The notes: generated from the letters alone by a model not told the origin. Counted from the first letter of the stretch, positions 1 through 9,499 are shown. The stretch: DNA of 54,799 nucleotides from Acinetobacter halotolerans (GCF_004208515.1 NZ_SGIM01000016.1:1-54799), one strand, 5' to 3'. A program made the numbers and translations.

Positions 1-567
1 AGTTGCATACATGACGTATTGCCCACGATTACGAGCAGCATATTCCCATTGCGCCTCGGTCGGTAAATCCATGTTTAAGTTGAGCTGTTGACCGAGCCAT
101 TGGCAATAATCACGTGCTTGCTGCCAATTGATGCCTGCTGCAGACGTAGGAATACGGTATTTAATTGAAAACTCATCAAAGACCCCTACTTTTTTTTGTC
201 CAGTGACATTAGTATAGACATCAAAATCGGCATAAGTGGCTTTGGTGGCACTGAGATGAAAGTCATTCAAAGTGACTTTGTGTAAGGGGCTACTGTCTCC
301 ACCAGCATAGGGAAGTTTATCGATACTATGTTCAGGACCGAAGTCACCCATCATAAAGCTTCCACCGTTGACCAAGATGAGATTCTTTTTGGTTTTTTCT
401 AACAGTAGTTGTAATTGTTTTTGTTGTTCAGCAGATAGATTTGCTTTGGTGGTAGGTGTTTGTGCATTTTGATTTGGATTTGAAGTGGGTTTGGCACAAG
501 CGGATAGTGCCACACTAGAAAGTAAAATGATGGCAAGGTTTTGTTTAATCATCTTTTTTAAAATCAT
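1..567 (-). CDS. Formylglycine-generating-enzyme-like lipoprotein, C-terminus cut by window edge
   Basis: An open frame runs from an ATG at 567 to the first base of the window, so the C-terminus is missing; 189 codons are visible. The N-terminus has a short hydrophobic stretch ending in the lipobox LSAC (about residues 22-25), so it should be a lipoprotein. A second ATG at 552 is an equally possible start. After a Gln/Lys-rich linker comes a SUMF1/FGE-sulfatase-type domain, with FMMGDFG early on, then WQQARDYCQWL and the family hallmark LPTEAQWEYAAR near the cut. In true FGEs this fold oxidises a sulfatase cysteine, but many family members are binding or unrelated modifying proteins. The catalytic cysteines lie in the missing part, so activity cannot be judged. 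No sulfatase gene is in the window. Confidence 0.8.
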   Translation of the reverse strand, partial: MILKKMIKQNLAIILLSSVALSACAKPTSNPNQNAQTPTTKANLSAEQQKQLQLLLEKTKKNLILVNGGSFMMGDFGPEHSIDKLPYAGGDSSPLHKVTLNDFHLSATKATYADFDVYTNVTGQKKVGVFDEFSIKYRIPTSAAGINWQQARDYCQWLGQQLNLNMDLPTEAQWEYAARNRGQYVMYAT

Positions 568-622
568 TGTTTATATATTTGTTGAATTATAATTGTTTCG
601 CTGCAAATTATAAAATTGGACT

Positions 623-654
623 AAGCCACTCATCCCTAACGGGTTGAGCGGCTT
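623..654 (-). terminator. Hairpin after trmB
   Basis: 10-nt arms (623-632 and 645-654) pair with one G-U wobble, and the loop contains a further CCC/GGG pairing. It lies just past the trmB stop on the minus strand. There is no immediate T-run, so termination is plausible but not certain. Confidence 0.45.
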
Positions 655-673
655 GATTGAAAATCAAATAAAC

Positions 674-1390
674 CTATTTTATTTTCTTAAAAATAAAATC
701 ATTGATCTTATGACCAGATTCAATCCCACGACGTTCAAACTTGGTCACTGGACGCCATTCAGGGCGAGGATAGCTATTGCCTTTACCCGCTAGGTTTTCC
801 AAATCTGGACGATTATCTAAAACATCAAGCATCCATTCAGCATACGGTTCCCAATCAGTCGCGGCATGGAAAGTACCACCTAGTACTAACTTTTGCTCAA
901 CCAATTGCATACGCTCATGAATCACGAAACGACGTTTGAAATGGCGCTTCTTTTGCCAAGGATCAGGGAAGTAAAGTTGTACACAGTCGATACTGTTATC
1001 AGGCATTTCACGCAGTACTTGAATCGCATCGGCATCTAATACAAATAGATTTTTAAGACCTGCCATGCCTGCTTCAAATACACATTGAGCAATACCGGGA
1101 ATATGTACTTCAATTCCGACAAAGTTACGTTCAGGGTTGGCTTTTGCCATAAGAACTAAAGAACGACCCATACCAAAACCAATTTCTACAGTTAAAGGTC
1201 GCTCAGGATGCTCAAAGTGCTGACGTAAATCGCCAACAGGATATTCCAAAATTAAATCACGATAATCTTCCAACGCAGTACGTTGTGAAGTATTGAGCGG
1301 AGCTGAACGTCGCATAAACGTCACAATTTCACGGTGCTCAGACAAATTGTCGAGTTCCGTAATTTGCGTTTCTAACTGATCGTTTGACAT
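674..1390 (-). CDS. trmB: tRNA (guanine-N7)-methyltransferase TrmB
   Basis: Makes m7G46 in the variable loop of tRNA using S-adenosylmethionine. The 238-residue length is normal for bacterial TrmB. The SAM-binding Rossmann start VEIGFGMGRSLV is at about residues 68-79, and the family signature YFPDPWQKKRHFKRR, which forms the tRNA-binding and catalytic site, is at about 139-153. The ATG at 1390 follows a GGAG-like stretch. It appears to be a single-gene unit: the next gene on its strand (the FGE-like lipoprotein) lies beyond a hairpin. Nothing looks unusual. Confidence 0.95.
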   Translation of the reverse strand: MSNDQLETQITELDNLSEHREIVTFMRRSAPLNTSQRTALEDYRDLILEYPVGDLRQHFEHPERPLTVEIGFGMGRSLVLMAKANPERNFVGIEVHIPGIAQCVFEAGMAGLKNLFVLDADAIQVLREMPDNSIDCVQLYFPDPWQKKRHFKRRFVIHERMQLVEQKLVLGGTFHAATDWEPYAEWMLDVLDNRPDLENLAGKGNSYPRPEWRPVTKFERRGIESGHKINDFIFKKIK

Positions 1391-1574
1391 GATTCTGGAG
1401 ATATAAAGAGAGAAATGCCGTATTTTAAGTGTTCACATGTTCAAGTCAAATCTTTAAATGATTTTATTTGCTCAATCATCTTTCAAATTGCTTAAAACTT
1501 GTAAGAAATTCTTCATCGCACTGTCACAGAGATTGAATAGGCTAGTGGCGATTTGAACATTAAGTAAAAAAGTT

Positions 1575-4031
1575 ATGAAAACATTTAAATTTCACTCTAT
1601 CGCGATTTGTTTGGGCTTAATCGGGGCGTCGACGACATTTTCTATGGCGCATGCACAATTAATGTTTAGCCAATATGTGGATGGCAATAGTAATAAAAAA
1701 GGCTTGGAAATTTACAATCCAGATGCGACCAGTGCGAATCTCGCAGACTATGAAATACAGCAATTTAATAATGGTGCATTGACGAAAACAGTTGCTTTCC
1801 AACTGCAAGGTAATTTAGCCAGTAAAGCGAAATTTTTGGTTGGACGTGCCGAGTTGCAAGCTGTGCTTGGTTCACAGGTTAATCAAGTCGCTGCACTGTC
1901 ATTTAATGGTGATGATGCGATCGTTCTTGTGCACAAAGGCAAAGTAGTTGATCGTTTTGGGAGAGTCGGAGAGCAACCTATAAATGGTTGGGGGACAACT
2001 GTTCAAAGTAAAGGAAATAGTTTTACTCGAGTTCAAAGCACAAATTCAGTAACAGAAATCGATCCGACCACCAGTTTTGATTTAGACAGTGCATGGAAAG
2101 CATGGACTGATCGTAATGATTTCTCTAACTTATCAGGTTCAAGCACAACACCACCTGTAGAAGAGACGATCAGTTGCTCTAGCCCAAATACAGCTATCGC
2201 TGATCTAAATACAGCCTCTCAAGATCAAAATTATACGGTACGTGGTGTAATTACTGCGGACTACCGCTATAGCAATGGTTTTTCAGGCTTCTATGTACAG
2301 ACACCTGACAGCAAAGCAAAAGCAAATGTGAGTAATGCGATCTTTGTTTATATTCCAGCAAGTAGCACCGTTAAAGGTGGTCAGATTGGTGAGGAGGTCA
2401 TCTTACGTGGTCGTTTAGCAGCCTATCAAAATCAACTCCAAATCGATCAGTTACAACAAGATATTCAAGTTTGTAATACCAATATGCTGAGTCAAATTCA
2501 GCCGAAATCAATTGATTTACCATTTAGTGCTTTGACTGGAACTGCTCATTCGCCAGTGCAGTATCAAGGCATGTTGGTTAAATTGCCCCAAACATTAACG
2601 ATCAGTGAAAATTATAATTATGGTCGATATGGTGAGTTATCAGTTAGTCTGGGACGATTATTTATACCAACAAACCTATATCCATCATTGTCCACAGAAG
2701 CAAAAGCCTTAGCACAGAAGAACTTATTATCAAAAGTCATTTTGGATGATGGCTATAGCAATCAAAATAGAACGCCTTGGCTGCCACAGAACTTTAGCGC
2801 AACCAATACGCTACGCGTTGGTGATCAACTGCAAAATGTAGAGGGGATTTTAGAATATCGTTTTAATGGATGGCGTATTCAACCGATTCAGGGACGGAAT
2901 CTCCCAACTATTGTAAAGCCTACACCCGAACGACCAAGCGTGATTGCCAAAGATGAAAAATTGATCCGTGCAGCCGCATTTAATGTGTTGAACTACGATA
3001 ATGGCAAAAATGGCTTTCCGACTGAGCGCGGTGCAACAACACAAGTAGAATTTGAAAAGCAGCACCGCAAGATTGTGAGCGCATTAAGTGCAATCGACGC
3101 TGATGTTTATGGTTTGATGGAAATCGCCAACAATGGTTATGGTGAGGACAGTGCTATCGCATATTTGACTCGTGCTTTAGGTGCTGATTGGAAATATGTG
3201 ATTCCTGAAAATATAGATCGACTAGGCACTGACGCGATTGCTGTTGCGATTATTTACAATAGTAAACGAGTGAAACCTGTCAATAAACCAGTGGTCTTTG
3301 ATTTGGGCGATAAAAATAGAACTACGATTGCACAGACGTTCCAGCCACTCTCAGGAAAACACATGTTTACTGTGATTCCTAACCACCTTAAATCTAAAAG
3401 TTGCTCAGGTGTGAGTACAACGTCTTTAGATTCTGATCAAAAAGATGGTCAAGGTTGTTGGAATCCAACACGTATTAAAGCTGTTGAGCAATTGATTCAA
3501 TGGATGGCGAAAAACCCAACGCAAGTTGAAACACCGAACATGTTGCTTTTGGGGGATCTAAACAGTTATGCCAAAGAAGATCCAATCTTGGCACTAGAAA
3601 AAGCCAACTATAAAGTGCTACTCAATGACAAAAATATAGGGCAGGGTGAGCAAGCCTATAGTTATGTATTTGGTGTGTCGAGCAATACTGATGGTTATGG
3701 TGGTGCGGGTAATTTAGATCATGCCGTTGCGGACGCGACTTTATATAGCAAAGTGAAAAAAGCCTTTGCATGGCATATCAATGCTGACGAGCCAACGGTA
3801 TTGGATTACAACGAAGAATATAAAACTGATCAGCAAAAAGCTTTATTTTTCGCTGATGACCCTTATCGCTCTTCTGATCATGATCCTGTGATTGTGGATT
3901 TAGATTTGAGGGACGATGAGATTAAAGCATCTACTAGCAAAAGCTCATCGGGTAGCTTTGGCTGGCTTACTATCCTTGGACTATTGGGTTTAGCAGGCTA
4001 TTCAACACGCTCAAGAAAAGCAAAACTCTAA
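1575..4031 (+). CDS. ExeM/NucH-family extracellular endonuclease with C-terminal sorting tail
   Basis: An 818-residue exported nuclease. A signal peptide ends near MAHA (about residue 27). A lamin-tail (LTD) domain follows at about 28-155 (FSQYVDGNSNKKGLEIYN), then an OB-fold-like region at about 200-330, then an endonuclease/exonuclease/phosphatase domain at about 460-780. Catalytic motifs of that superfamily are visible: LMEI near 513, NHLKSKS near 610, GDLNSY near 658 and SDHDP near 768. The tail has a Ser/Gly stretch, a hydrophobic segment (WLTILGLLGLAG) and a basic end (RSRKAK), the three-part layout of GlyGly-CTERM proteins processed by rhombosortase, though a true GG pair is absent. 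Likely roles, known from ExeM and Vibrio Xds-type relatives, are extracellular DNA degradation for phosphate or biofilm turnover. A good terminator follows. Confidence 0.9.
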   Translation: MKTFKFHSIAICLGLIGASTTFSMAHAQLMFSQYVDGNSNKKGLEIYNPDATSANLADYEIQQFNNGALTKTVAFQLQGNLASKAKFLVGRAELQAVLGSQVNQVAALSFNGDDAIVLVHKGKVVDRFGRVGEQPINGWGTTVQSKGNSFTRVQSTNSVTEIDPTTSFDLDSAWKAWTDRNDFSNLSGSSTTPPVEETISCSSPNTAIADLNTASQDQNYTVRGVITADYRYSNGFSGFYVQTPDSKAKANVSNAIFVYIPASSTVKGGQIGEEVILRGRLAAYQNQLQIDQLQQDIQVCNTNMLSQIQPKSIDLPFSALTGTAHSPVQYQGMLVKLPQTLTISENYNYGRYGELSVSLGRLFIPTNLYPSLSTEAKALAQKNLLSKVILDDGYSNQNRTPWLPQNFSATNTLRVGDQLQNVEGILEYRFNGWRIQPIQGRNLPTIVKPTPERPSVIAKDEKLIRAAAFNVLNYDNGKNGFPTERGATTQVEFEKQHRKIVSALSAIDADVYGLMEIANNGYGEDSAIAYLTRALGADWKYVIPENIDRLGTDAIAVAIIYNSKRVKPVNKPVVFDLGDKNRTTIAQTFQPLSGKHMFTVIPNHLKSKSCSGVSTTSLDSDQKDGQGCWNPTRIKAVEQLIQWMAKNPTQVETPNMLLLGDLNSYAKEDPILALEKANYKVLLNDKNIGQGEQAYSYVFGVSSNTDGYGGAGNLDHAVADATLYSKVKKAFAWHINADEPTVLDYNEEYKTDQQKALFFADDPYRSSDHDPVIVDLDLRDDEIKASTSKSSSGSFGWLTILGLLGLAGYSTRSRKAKL

Positions 4032-4039
4032 TTTAAACG

Positions 4040-4073
4040 AGAAAAAGAGCAGAAATTAAGCTGCTCTTTTTCT
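4040..4073 (+). terminator. Rho-independent terminator after the nuclease gene
   Basis: Perfect 13-bp arms (4040-4052 and 4061-4073) around an 8-nt loop. The downstream arm is T-rich (CTCTTTTTCT). It starts 8 bases after the stop codon. Confidence 0.8.
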
Positions 4074-4268
4074 GAAAGAAATCCATTTGAACAGGGTGTA
4101 TACGATCTCTATAAAAATTTGACATAAGAGCACTTGCAAAATAATGAAATTTCACTAATAGTCAAATTATTCGGTATTTTTACTTTTACTGACAAATTTG
4201 TAAAAACAGATTTTGCAAATTTTGATAAAGCGTTTTAGAACAGAAGAGTTAGATAACAAGGATCAAAC

Positions 4269-4880
4269 ATGAAGTTGTATTATTCACCTGGTGCTTGCTC
4301 ATTGGCAGCACATATTATTTTAAATGAAATTAATGTAGATTTTGATTTAGAGCGCGTTGATTTAAAAACTCATAAAACTGAGAAAGGTGCAGATTATTAC
4401 GAGATTAATCCAAAAGGCTATGTCCCAGCTTTAGAAATTAATCCAGGTTTAATCTTAACTGAAAATGTGGCGATTTTACCTTTCTTGGCTCAGTATGACC
4501 CTAAACAAGATTTAATTCCGCCATCAGGTATGGGACGTGCCAAAGTTCTCGAATGGTTAGGATATTTAAACTCTGAACTGCATGATGCTTACGCTGTATT
4601 TTTCGGCGGTAAATTAACTGAAGATGAAAAGACCAAAGCCTATGCTGAAGTAAATCGTTTACTTAAATTTATCGATCACTATTTAGCTGAATCTGAATAC
4701 GACTATTTAGTGGATGATAATTTTGGCCCAGCAGATGCATATTTGTTTGTGCTGACCAATTGGTCAAATCATATCGAACATGACTTAAGCCCTTATATCA
4801 ACATTATCGCTTTACGCAATAAAGTTGCCGAACGTCAATCAGTTCAAATCGCAATGCGTGATGAAGGACTATTAGGCTGA
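4269..4880 (+). CDS. gst: Glutathione S-transferase (GstA-like)
   Basis: 203 residues, the standard GST length. The N-terminal thioredoxin-like half starts MKLYYSPGACSLAAHI, with Cys10 and nearby Ser11 as in the bacterial beta class (GstA). The glutathione-binding NPKGYVPAL (about 48-56) and LTENVAI (about 64-70, the Glu/Asn pair that grips the gamma-glutamyl group) follow. The C-terminal half is helical, with FGPADAYLFVLTNW (about 153-166). It conjugates glutathione to electrophiles or protects against peroxides in the cytosol. Start ATG 4269 has AAGGATC upstream. It is a single gene ended by a strong terminator. Confidence 0.92.
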   Translation: MKLYYSPGACSLAAHIILNEINVDFDLERVDLKTHKTEKGADYYEINPKGYVPALEINPGLILTENVAILPFLAQYDPKQDLIPPSGMGRAKVLEWLGYLNSELHDAYAVFFGGKLTEDEKTKAYAEVNRLLKFIDHYLAESEYDYLVDDNFGPADAYLFVLTNWSNHIEHDLSPYINIIALRNKVAERQSVQIAMRDEGLLG

Positions 4881-4942
4881 TTTTTAGCACTTTTCGAGCT
4901 AAAACAAGGATAGCCTTTTTAGAAACGAGACCTGTATATCTA

Positions 4943-4966
4943 AAAAAGCGCCATAAGGCGCTTTTT
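4943..4966 (+). terminator. Rho-independent terminator after gst
   Basis: 10-bp perfect arms (4943-4952, 4957-4966) with a 4-nt loop, GC core GCGCC/GGCGC and a T5 run. The A-run on the other side could let it act on both strands. Confidence 0.85.
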
Positions 4967-5020
4967 CATTGTTTAATAAAGCTGCTTGAATTATAGAATT
5001 GATTTCTAGTGGTGAATAAA

Positions 5021-5040
5021 AAAGCACCCAGAGGTGCTTT
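5021..5040 (-). terminator. Terminator for the glycine-zipper gene
   Basis: 8-bp arms (5021-5028, 5033-5040). Read on the minus strand, the hairpin is followed by six T residues. It lies 8 bases past the stop codon at 5048. Confidence 0.75.
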
Positions 5041-5047
5041 ATTTGAA

Positions 5048-5479
5048 TCAATGACGGTAATGTTTTTTCTTTTTCCATTTTTTCTTTTGGCTCTGGCGTT
5101 TGTCATAATCACGGTCTTGACCGACTTGACGACCTAATGCTGCACCACCAGCGGCACCAGCAGCAGCGCCGATATAACCACCAGTAGTTCCGCCGACATT
5201 TTTACCAACAGCATAACCACCAACACCACCTAAACCACCACCAATGGCAGCTTCTGTACGGGTACGTTTGTTACTTGCAGCAGCAGCGCCACCAGCACCA
5301 CCAACAGCAGAGCCAATCAAAGCACCATTATGGCCGCCAACTTCTTTACCAATAGCCGTACCTACCACACTACCTAGCGCTGATGTTGCAGCGACACGAG
5401 TGGCATTATCAGCATGAGCAACAGTGACCAAAGAAGATGTTGCGAAAATCGCACTACATAACCAAACGTTTAATTTCAT
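5048..5479 (-). CDS. Exported glycine-zipper (YMGG-like) protein
   Basis: The start chosen is ATG 5479, which has GGAG six bases upstream; a longer in-frame ATG at 5491 lacks a well-spaced site. The 143-residue product has a signal peptide (MKLNVWLCSAIFATSSLVTVAHA). It then has repeated small-residue GxxxG helices (ALGSVVGTAIGKEVGG, GALIGSAVGGAGGAA, YIGAAAGAAGGAALG) typical of glycine-zipper proteins that pack in or on the outer membrane, and a very basic tail (about 125-143, Lys/Arg/His). Family members of known role affect envelope stability; the precise job here is unknown. It is a single gene with its own terminator. Confidence 0.8.
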   Translation of the reverse strand: MKLNVWLCSAIFATSSLVTVAHADNATRVAATSALGSVVGTAIGKEVGGHNGALIGSAVGGAGGAAAASNKRTRTEAAIGGGLGGVGGYAVGKNVGGTTGGYIGAAAGAAGGAALGRQVGQDRDYDKRQSQKKKWKKKKHYRH

Positions 5480-5888
5480 TTTTGACTCCATGTCCTGAGT
5501 AAATTGGACATCATTTCTAATGGTTGCAAATGTAACAAGAGTTGAGTGAGAAATTGTGGAGAGGTCAGTCTGAAGTATTGCGGTTTAGTGTCTGGATTGT
5601 AGCGTTTTGTTGCTACTCCTCAGCTTGTGTCTCAAAAACAAGAAAAATGGGATTAAATTTTAGTGAAAATTAGATAGTTTTTATCTTTAGCTATTCGTTT
5701 CAGCAAGACTTGTTCTGGATGATCAGCATAAACAATTGGTGATGAAATGATGGGAGAACCGTAAGTAGCAAGGTTTCTCTATGTCTTTTAATCGGTAGAA
5801 TCTGTAAACTATGCGCAATTTTTTGATTTTGCTTATGTCTATCAATTTGATATGCACTGAGCCCTTTAGATTTTGAGATATTCTGCCC
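5480..5888. other. 409-nt divergent intergenic region
   Basis: Holds the promoters of the glycine-zipper gene (left) and prfA-prmC (right). A small inverted repeat (GTAGC/GCTAC, 5599-5616) is visible. No RNA gene, convincing small ORF or clear consensus promoter was recognised. hemA, which often precedes prfA in gammaproteobacteria, is not here. Confidence 0.4.
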
Positions 5889-6977
5889 ATGAAAGCATCA
5901 CTCCGCTTAAGACTAGATCAACTTTGCGATCGTCATGAAGAGCTGACTGCATTACTTGCTGATGTAGAGGTGATTTCGGACAATAAACGTTTTCGTAAAT
6001 TGTCTCGTGAACATAGTGATTTATCAGAAATTACCGAAGTTTGGGGTAAATATCGTCAAGCTGAAGAAGATATTGAAACCGCAGAAATGATGAAGTCTGA
6101 TCCAGATTTCAAAGATATGGCCGAAGAAGAGATTAAATCCAATAAAGCGCTTTTGGTTGAATTAGAAGAACAACTCAATGTTTTGATGATTCCTAAAGAC
6201 CCAAATGATGCCAATTCTGCATACCTAGAGGTTCGAGCAGGAACAGGTGGAGATGAAGCTGCGATCTTCTCGGGTGATTTATTTCGTATGTATAGTAAAT
6301 ATGCTGAAACACAAGGCTGGCGTATTGAAGTGCTTTCAGAAAATGAAGGTGAGCATGGCGGTTATAAGGAAGTGATTTGTCGTATTGATGGTGATGGCGT
6401 TTATGGTCGTTTGAAGTTTGAAAGCGGTGCGCATCGTGTACAACGTGTTCCTGCAACCGAATCTCAAGGTCGTGTTCATACTTCAGCATGTACTGTTGCC
6501 ATTCTGCCAGAAGTGGATGTCGATACCACAGTTGAAATCAATGCCTCAGATTTGCGTATTGATACATACCGTGCATCAGGTGCAGGTGGTCAGCATATTA
6601 ACAAAACTGACTCCGCTGTGCGTATTACCCATATTCCGTCGGGTGTAGTGGTTGAGTGCCAAGAAGAGCGCTCTCAACATAAAAACAAAGCCAAAGCCAT
6701 GGCTCTACTGGTATCTCGTTTAGAAAATGCAAAACGCCAAGCACAGGAAACGGCAACTTCTGAAATGCGTCGTGATTTAGTAGGATCAGGCGATCGTTCA
6801 GAACGTATCCGTACCTATAACTATTCACAAGGTCGTATGACAGATCACCGTATCAATCTGACTTTATATAAGTTGGATGCGATTATGGAAGGTGACTTGA
6901 CTGAATTACTAGATAGTTTGCATCGTGAATACCAAGCAGATCAGTTAGCAATGCTGGCGCAGGAAAATGGCGGCTAA
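5889..6977 (+). CDS. prfA: Peptide chain release factor 1
   Basis: Recognises UAA and UAG stop codons and triggers hydrolysis of peptidyl-tRNA. The 362-residue length is standard. Visible are the RF1 codon-recognition PAT tripeptide in [15 protein letters not shown] (about 187-201) and the catalytic GGQ in [16 protein letters not shown] (about 229-244), whose Gln is the target of PrmC methylation. The N-terminal domain 1 is a helical coiled-coil (about 1-110). It overlaps prmC by one base (TAATG), so the two are translationally coupled, as in many bacteria. Confidence 0.97.
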   Translation: MKASLRLRLDQLCDRHEELTALLADVEVISDNKRFRKLSREHSDLSEITEVWGKYRQAEEDIETAEMMKSDPDFKDMAEEEIKSNKALLVELEEQLNVLMIPKDPNDANSAYLEVRAGTGGDEAAIFSGDLFRMYSKYAETQGWRIEVLSENEGEHGGYKEVICRIDGDGVYGRLKFESGAHRVQRVPATESQGRVHTSACTVAILPEVDVDTTVEINASDLRIDTYRASGAGGQHINKTDSAVRITHIPSGVVVECQEERSQHKNKAKAMALLVSRLENAKRQAQETATSEMRRDLVGSGDRSERIRTYNYSQGRMTDHRINLTLYKLDAIMEGDLTELLDSLHREYQADQLAMLAQENGG

Positions 6978-7795
6978 TGAATATTGCTCAAGCTTTAGAG
7001 ATGAATGGCGAGATTGATAGCTATGAACGTCAAGAAGCAGCATGGCTACTTGAACATCTTTTAGGTGTCAGTGCTTTGGAATTAAAACTAAGGCTTGAGC
7101 AAGAGTTGACTGAACTGCAACAGCAAGCTTACCTCGCGGGGCTTGCTCGACTTACGCAAGGTGAGCCACTCGCTTATGTGACGGGCTCACAACCATTTTG
7201 GACTTTAGATCTAAAAGTGACTCATGACACCTTGGTTCCTCGTCCAGATACTGAAATACTCGTCGAAACTGTGTTGAACTTAGCGCTTGCTCAGGATATC
7301 AACATGGTGGATTTGGGCACAGGAACAGGGGCAATTGCTTTAGCACTTGCGAGTGAACGGTCACAATGGTCAGTGACAGCAACCGATATTTACCAGCCGA
7401 CATTAGATGTTGCTAAAGAAAATGCGGTTCGACATGGCTTAACTCAAGTTAAATTTGCTTGTGGGGCTTGGTTCGAAGCTTTAGACGCACAAAAGTTTGA
7501 TTTAATTGTATCAAATCCGCCTTATATCGATCCTGATGATGTGCATATGCAAAATCTCAAGTCAGAACCTGAACGTGCATTAGTTGCAGATCATCATGGG
7601 CTTGCAGATATTGAAACCATCATTTCTCAAGGGAAAAGTTGGCTCAAGGCTAAAGGATGGATTGTCCTTGAACATGGTTATGATCAAGGACAAGCAGTAC
7701 GTGAAATCTTTGAACAGTTCGGTTTTAGCGAAATTGAAACGATCAAAGATTATGGTGGTAATGATCGAGTTAGCTTAGGACAAAAGCTGTTTTAA
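6977..7795 (+). CDS. prmC: Release factor glutamine N5-methyltransferase PrmC (HemK)
   Basis: Methylates the Gln of the GGQ motif in RF1 and RF2, needed for efficient termination. The 272 residues have an N-terminal helical substrate-binding domain (1-80) and a SAM-dependent Rossmann domain with MVDLGTGTGAIALALA (about 111-126) and the N-methyltransferase signature NPPY (about 179-182). The start overlaps the prfA stop. The 3' end overlaps the convergent PaiB-like gene by four bases. In Pseudomonas moeB follows directly; here moeB lies 8 kb further on. Confidence 0.96.
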   Translation: MNIAQALEMNGEIDSYERQEAAWLLEHLLGVSALELKLRLEQELTELQQQAYLAGLARLTQGEPLAYVTGSQPFWTLDLKVTHDTLVPRPDTEILVETVLNLALAQDINMVDLGTGTGAIALALASERSQWSVTATDIYQPTLDVAKENAVRHGLTQVKFACGAWFEALDAQKFDLIVSNPPYIDPDDVHMQNLKSEPERALVADHHGLADIETIISQGKSWLKAKGWIVLEHGYDQGQAVREIFEQFGFSEIETIKDYGGNDRVSLGQKLF

Positions 7796-8427
7796 TCCTC
7801 GATATATTGCTGTACAGCTTTGGCTAAACCTTGCTCGCCTTGTTGCTCTAAACCAGCGACAACGCCTAAAGCATCAATTTTCTCACGATTTTGACTAAGC
7901 TTAAATTTACCCGTAATGTTTTCAATTTGAACCTCAATTCCAACAATACCTTTCAATTCTTCTGCAATATATTCGTTTGGTGCATCTGACATTTTCCAAG
8001 GTTTAGCTTGTTTGGCCTCATGCGTACGAGTAAGTTTTGCCAGAATTCCTCGCAAAGCTTTTTCATCATGTAAGAAACTAATTTTTCCTTTTACATGTAC
8101 AACTTGATAATTCCATGTCGGCACATGTTGGTGATGTTGTTGTTTGGTCGGATACCAGTTAGGTGAGATATAGCCTTGTTCACCCTGAAAAATAACGAGG
8201 ACGTCTGCGTTGTTCTCAATTTGTGTATGTAGAGAATTGTCCTTGGCGATATGTGCGACTAAAACAGCAGTATTATTTTCTTTATCGAGTAATAATTTAA
8301 ATGGCAAATGATTGGCGTCTAGACCTGCATCACTATGGCTGATCAAGGTTGCAAAAGGATAGTCTTGAATGAGCGCATATAACTTCTCAAGATCTTTTTC
8401 CACAAAAATTTCAGGTAAGAACATCAT
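7792..8427 (-). CDS. PaiB-type FMN-binding protein / putative negative regulator
   Basis: 211 residues matching the PaiB/FMN_bind_2 family: MFLPEIF at the start, FATLISHSDAGLDANHLPF (about 25-43), GYISPNWYP (about 106-114), VPTWNYQVVHVKG (about 122-134) and FKLSQNR (about 175-181). In Bacillus, PaiB is tied to repression of sporulation and protease genes; other members are split-barrel flavoproteins of unknown substrate. GGAGG lies just before two adjacent ATGs (8427, 8424); the second is better spaced. It follows an AraC-type regulator by 13 nt, so the two are probably co-transcribed. Confidence 0.82.
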   Translation of the reverse strand: MMFLPEIFVEKDLEKLYALIQDYPFATLISHSDAGLDANHLPFKLLLDKENNTAVLVAHIAKDNSLHTQIENNADVLVIFQGEQGYISPNWYPTKQQHHQHVPTWNYQVVHVKGKISFLHDEKALRGILAKLTRTHEAKQAKPWKMSDAPNEYIAEELKGIVGIEVQIENITGKFKLSQNREKIDALGVVAGLEQQGEQGLAKAVQQYIED

Positions 8428-8440
8428 TAACCTCCACTTA

Positions 8441-9499
8441 CTACTCTAAATGACCGAGAAAATTTTGTTTACTCGGTGATGATTTTCTATAACTACCAGG
8501 ACTTACGCCACTCCATTTTTTAAATGCACGGTGAAAGGCACTGGGGTCATGGAAATTAAGATCATCGCTGATGCTTTGAATTGAATCATTCGTTTTACTT
8601 AATCTCTCAATCGCAATATCACAACGAATATCATTTTTAAGCTGTTGATAACTGACACCTTCTTGTTTTAGGCGTCTTTGAATTGTTGCAGTCGACATAT
8701 TCAGTTGTTGCGCGATATCTTTCAGCTCAGCCCATTGTGCAGGGGCTTGTAAGAGTAATTGGCGGCGTATTTGCAGACTTAGTGAGTTTTCATTTTTAAA
8801 GCGTACGATGAGATTATAAGGTGTGTGCCTTAAAAAATCGTTTAAGGCATTTTTATCTTTTTTAATTTTATGTTTAAGGTAATGTGCATCAAATTCAATC
8901 CTGTTTTGTTCAGCATTGAATTGAATGTTTTCACAGAAACGGACACGATAGTCCTGTATTTCCACGGGTTGGTGACATGTGAAAGTCATCTTGTGAAAGT
9001 TAATGCGTTGATCACTTAACCAACACATTAAGCTATGTACTAACATTAAAAAGGTCGCATAGGTAAACATGCGTTTTGGCTGTTCACGATCATGCAAAAG
9101 CAAATATGCTTTATCGCCTTGCTGAATAAGTTCAGCTTGAATATCATCGAGTACCAGCGCTAGAAATCTAAGAATTTCCTTAATCGCTTGTTCTAATGTT
9201 TCCGCATTAAAAGCCAGTTTGGCCAATAGCTTATAGCTTCCTCGACGCATTGGATGAGTATCCATTCCCAAGAATTCATCATTCATGCTTTCGGCAAGTT
9301 CTACCCATAATTGTGCACATTGAATGATGGGGATTCGTGCTTTCGGTGAGGTTAATAACTCAGCTGAGATGCCAGCACGATTGGCAATATGTACGATATT
9401 CAAACCGCGACTGGCGGCAACACTGACTGCTTCACGAATCAGGGCATTAGAAATAGTATCTTTAGTAAAATGAAGATCAGGACTCTGGTTTTTGCTCAT
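8441..9499 (-). CDS. AraC-family transcriptional regulator (arabinose-binding-like N-domain)
   Basis: 352 residues. The N-terminal 20-200 looks like the Arabinose_bd (PF12625) domain found in OruR/ArgR-type regulators (FLGMDTHPMRRGSYKLLAKL). The C-terminal AraC double helix-turn-helix is at about 255-340, with LNMSTATIQRRLKQEGVSYQQLKNDIR as HTH1 and DDLNFHDPSAFHRAFKKWSGVSPGSYR as the second helix and family signature. It is divergent from the SDR gene at 9644 across 144 nt, so it likely regulates that gene, and it precedes the PaiB-like gene on its own strand. The effector is unknown. Confidence 0.88.
   Translation of the reverse strand: MSKNQSPDLHFTKDTISNALIREAVSVAASRGLNIVHIANRAGISAELLTSPKARIPIIQCAQLWVELAESMNDEFLGMDTHPMRRGSYKLLAKLAFNAETLEQAIKEILRFLALVLDDIQAELIQQGDKAYLLLHDREQPKRMFTYATFLMLVHSLMCWLSDQRINFHKMTFTCHQPVEIQDYRVRFCENIQFNAEQNRIEFDAHYLKHKIKKDKNALNDFLRHTPYNLIVRFKNENSLSLQIRRQLLLQAPAQWAELKDIAQQLNMSTATIQRRLKQEGVSYQQLKNDIRCDIAIERLSKTNDSIQSISDDLNFHDPSAFHRAFKKWSGVSPGSYRKSSPSKQNFLGHLE

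Noticed and set aside
5599..5616. Small inverted repeat as a terminator
   Set aside because: Only five base pairs, no T-run and in a divergent promoter region.
6193..6489. His-rich antisense frame within prfA
   Set aside because: Overlaps an unmistakable gene; His richness is the complement of the prfA codons.
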